From the NCBI GenBank assembly GCA_030151005.1, contig JASLES010000062.1, positions 1 to 6,139 on the forward strand: 6,139 nt of DNA. The letters are read 5' to 3'. This DNA comes from Silvimonas sp. Lineage in GTDB: Bacteria; Pseudomonadota; Gammaproteobacteria; Burkholderiales; Chitinibacteraceae. Position numbers and translations under genes: made by a program. The notes under the pieces were generated by a model. That model was not told the origin of the DNA. It did no database searches and was given only the letters and a program-made list of their open reading frames with translations. Positions 5,571 to 6,139 of the stretch are shown piece after piece; position 1 is the stretch's first letter, and the number at the start of each line of letters is the position of its first letter.

Positions 5571-6139
5571 ATGAAAATGAGACGTTTAACCCTTGCAGCA
5601 ATTCCGGCCGCCCTCGTGGCGGCCCATTCTTTTGCTGCATACCCGACATGGCAAGATGGCGGCACTTATACGGCCGGTACCATCGTCTACTACAACGGAC
5701 ATGACTACCAGGCACTGGTAACCCAGACGGATTACGTCGGTGCCAACTGGAACCCGGCCGCAACCCCAAGCCTGTGGAAGGACCTGGGCGCGGATACCGG
5801 TGGTACACCAACCCCGACGCCAACCCCAGCTCCGACGCCTGCGCCGACTCCGGCACCCACGCCGGCTCCGACACCTGCGCCCACACCGGCCCCGACCCCC
5901 GCGCCGACGCCTGCACCTACTCCGGCCCCGACGCCGTCCGGTTCGTGCTACGCAGCGTGGAACTCGGCTACCGCATATAGCACTGGCGCTACCGTCAGCT
6001 ACAACGGTGTGAACTACAAGGCTAACTTCTGGACTCAGGGCAATAACCCGAGCACCAGCAACGGTGCTTCTGGTACTGGTCAGCCGTGGACTATCGTCGG
6101 CAACTGTTCCGGTGGCACACCGACGCCGACGCCTACCCC
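5571..6139 (+). CDS. Secreted multimodular chitin-binding protein, probably a chitinase N-terminus (3' end outside window)
   Basis: Open from ATG5571 to the window end without a stop (189 codons plus two bases). Residues 1-22 form a signal peptide (MKMRR, hydrophobic LTLAAIPAALVAA, SFA cleavage site before AYPTW). Residues 23-75 are a CBM5/12-like (ChtBD3) chitin-binding module: YPTWQDGGTYTAGTIVYYNG, then HDYQAL, ending NPAATPSLWKDLG, with no cysteine. Residues 79-122 are a linker, TPTPTPTP plus nine APTP units. Residues 125-180 are a second CBM5/12 module of the other common subtype: AAWNSATAYSTGATVSYNG, NYKANFWTQGNNP and QPWTIVG, bracketed by Cys126 and Cys179, probably a disulfide, with exposed aromatics such as Trp130, Tyr136, Trp154 and Trp173 as likely chitin contacts. 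From residue 183 a new TPTPTPT linker begins, so at least one more domain follows. A GH18/GH19 chitinase is most likely; a lytic monooxygenase, protease or pure chitin-binding protein with the same modules is possible. Exported by Sec and probably released. Preceded by a long structured leader. Confidence 0.88.
   Translation, partial: MKMRRLTLAAIPAALVAAHSFAAYPTWQDGGTYTAGTIVYYNGHDYQALVTQTDYVGANWNPAATPSLWKDLGADTGGTPTPTPTPAPTPAPTPAPTPAPTPAPTPAPTPAPTPAPTPAPTPSGSCYAAWNSATAYSTGATVSYNGVNYKANFWTQGNNPSTSNGASGTGQPWTIVGNCSGGTPTPTPT
5805..5936 (+). repeat. Coding repeat: Thr-Pro / Ala-Pro-Thr-Pro linker
   Basis: 132 bp encode TPTPTPTP followed by nine APTP units, a 12-bp period in DNA. The protein repeat is exact, but synonymous codons vary from unit to unit (Ala GCT, GCG, GCA, GCC; Thr ACG, ACT, ACA, ACC; Pro CCG, CCT, CCC), so the DNA repeat is imperfect. 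Such linkers hold carbohydrate-binding modules apart in secreted polysaccharide-degrading enzymes and are often glycosylated in some bacteria. Confidence 0.9.

Noticed and set aside
5210..5665. 151-codon minus-strand open frame
   Set aside because: Overlaps the signal peptide of the chitin-binding gene and the structured leader; no family resemblance or signal.
5805..5936. CRISPR array or non-coding tandem repeat
   Set aside because: The 12-bp period is in frame and encodes APTP units within a clear secreted protein; there are no spacers.

Overview
The window looks like chromosomal DNA from a Gram-negative, chitin-using betaproteobacterium. Neisseriales/Chitinibacteraceae-type organisms would fit. 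This is an inference from gene content (PilR-type regulator, proteobacterial PEP carboxylase, secreted protein with chitin-binding modules) and from moderately high-GC codon use; no rRNA or other marker is present.

Layout. Bases 1-552 (+) hold the 3' end of a sigma-54-dependent response regulator, most likely pilR. A strong bidirectional terminator (593-623) separates it from a convergent minus-strand gene (651-1472) for a diverged PhzF-family protein. A 109-bp divergent intergenic region then leads to ppc (1582-4341, +), a complete phosphoenolpyruvate carboxylase with all recognisable catalytic and allosteric motifs. Next comes a small secreted protein of unknown function (4414-4896, +), which may be translated from a leaderless mRNA.

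Bases 4897-5570 are about 675 bp without a credible gene, but rich in symmetry: a sigma-54-like site, a pair of GGYAATACCA repeats, two GC-rich hairpins, a 9-bp inverted repeat around a candidate promoter, and a leader of roughly 250 nt that can form several helices. This leads into a gene at 5571 that runs off the window end. It encodes a secreted protein with a signal peptide, a CBM5/12-like chitin-binding module, a 44-residue Thr-Pro/Ala-Pro linker, a second CBM5/12 module bounded by cysteines, and the start of another TP linker. It is probably the N-terminus of a chitinase or another chitin-active enzyme; the catalytic part is not visible.

The genes are not an obvious operon. PilR (type IV pili) and the chitin-binding protein could both belong to a surface-attached, chitin-degrading lifestyle, and ppc supplies oxaloacetate to central metabolism. 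The most interesting part is the long structured upstream region of the chitin-binding gene. I match it to no riboswitch class I know, and the folds are hand-derived.
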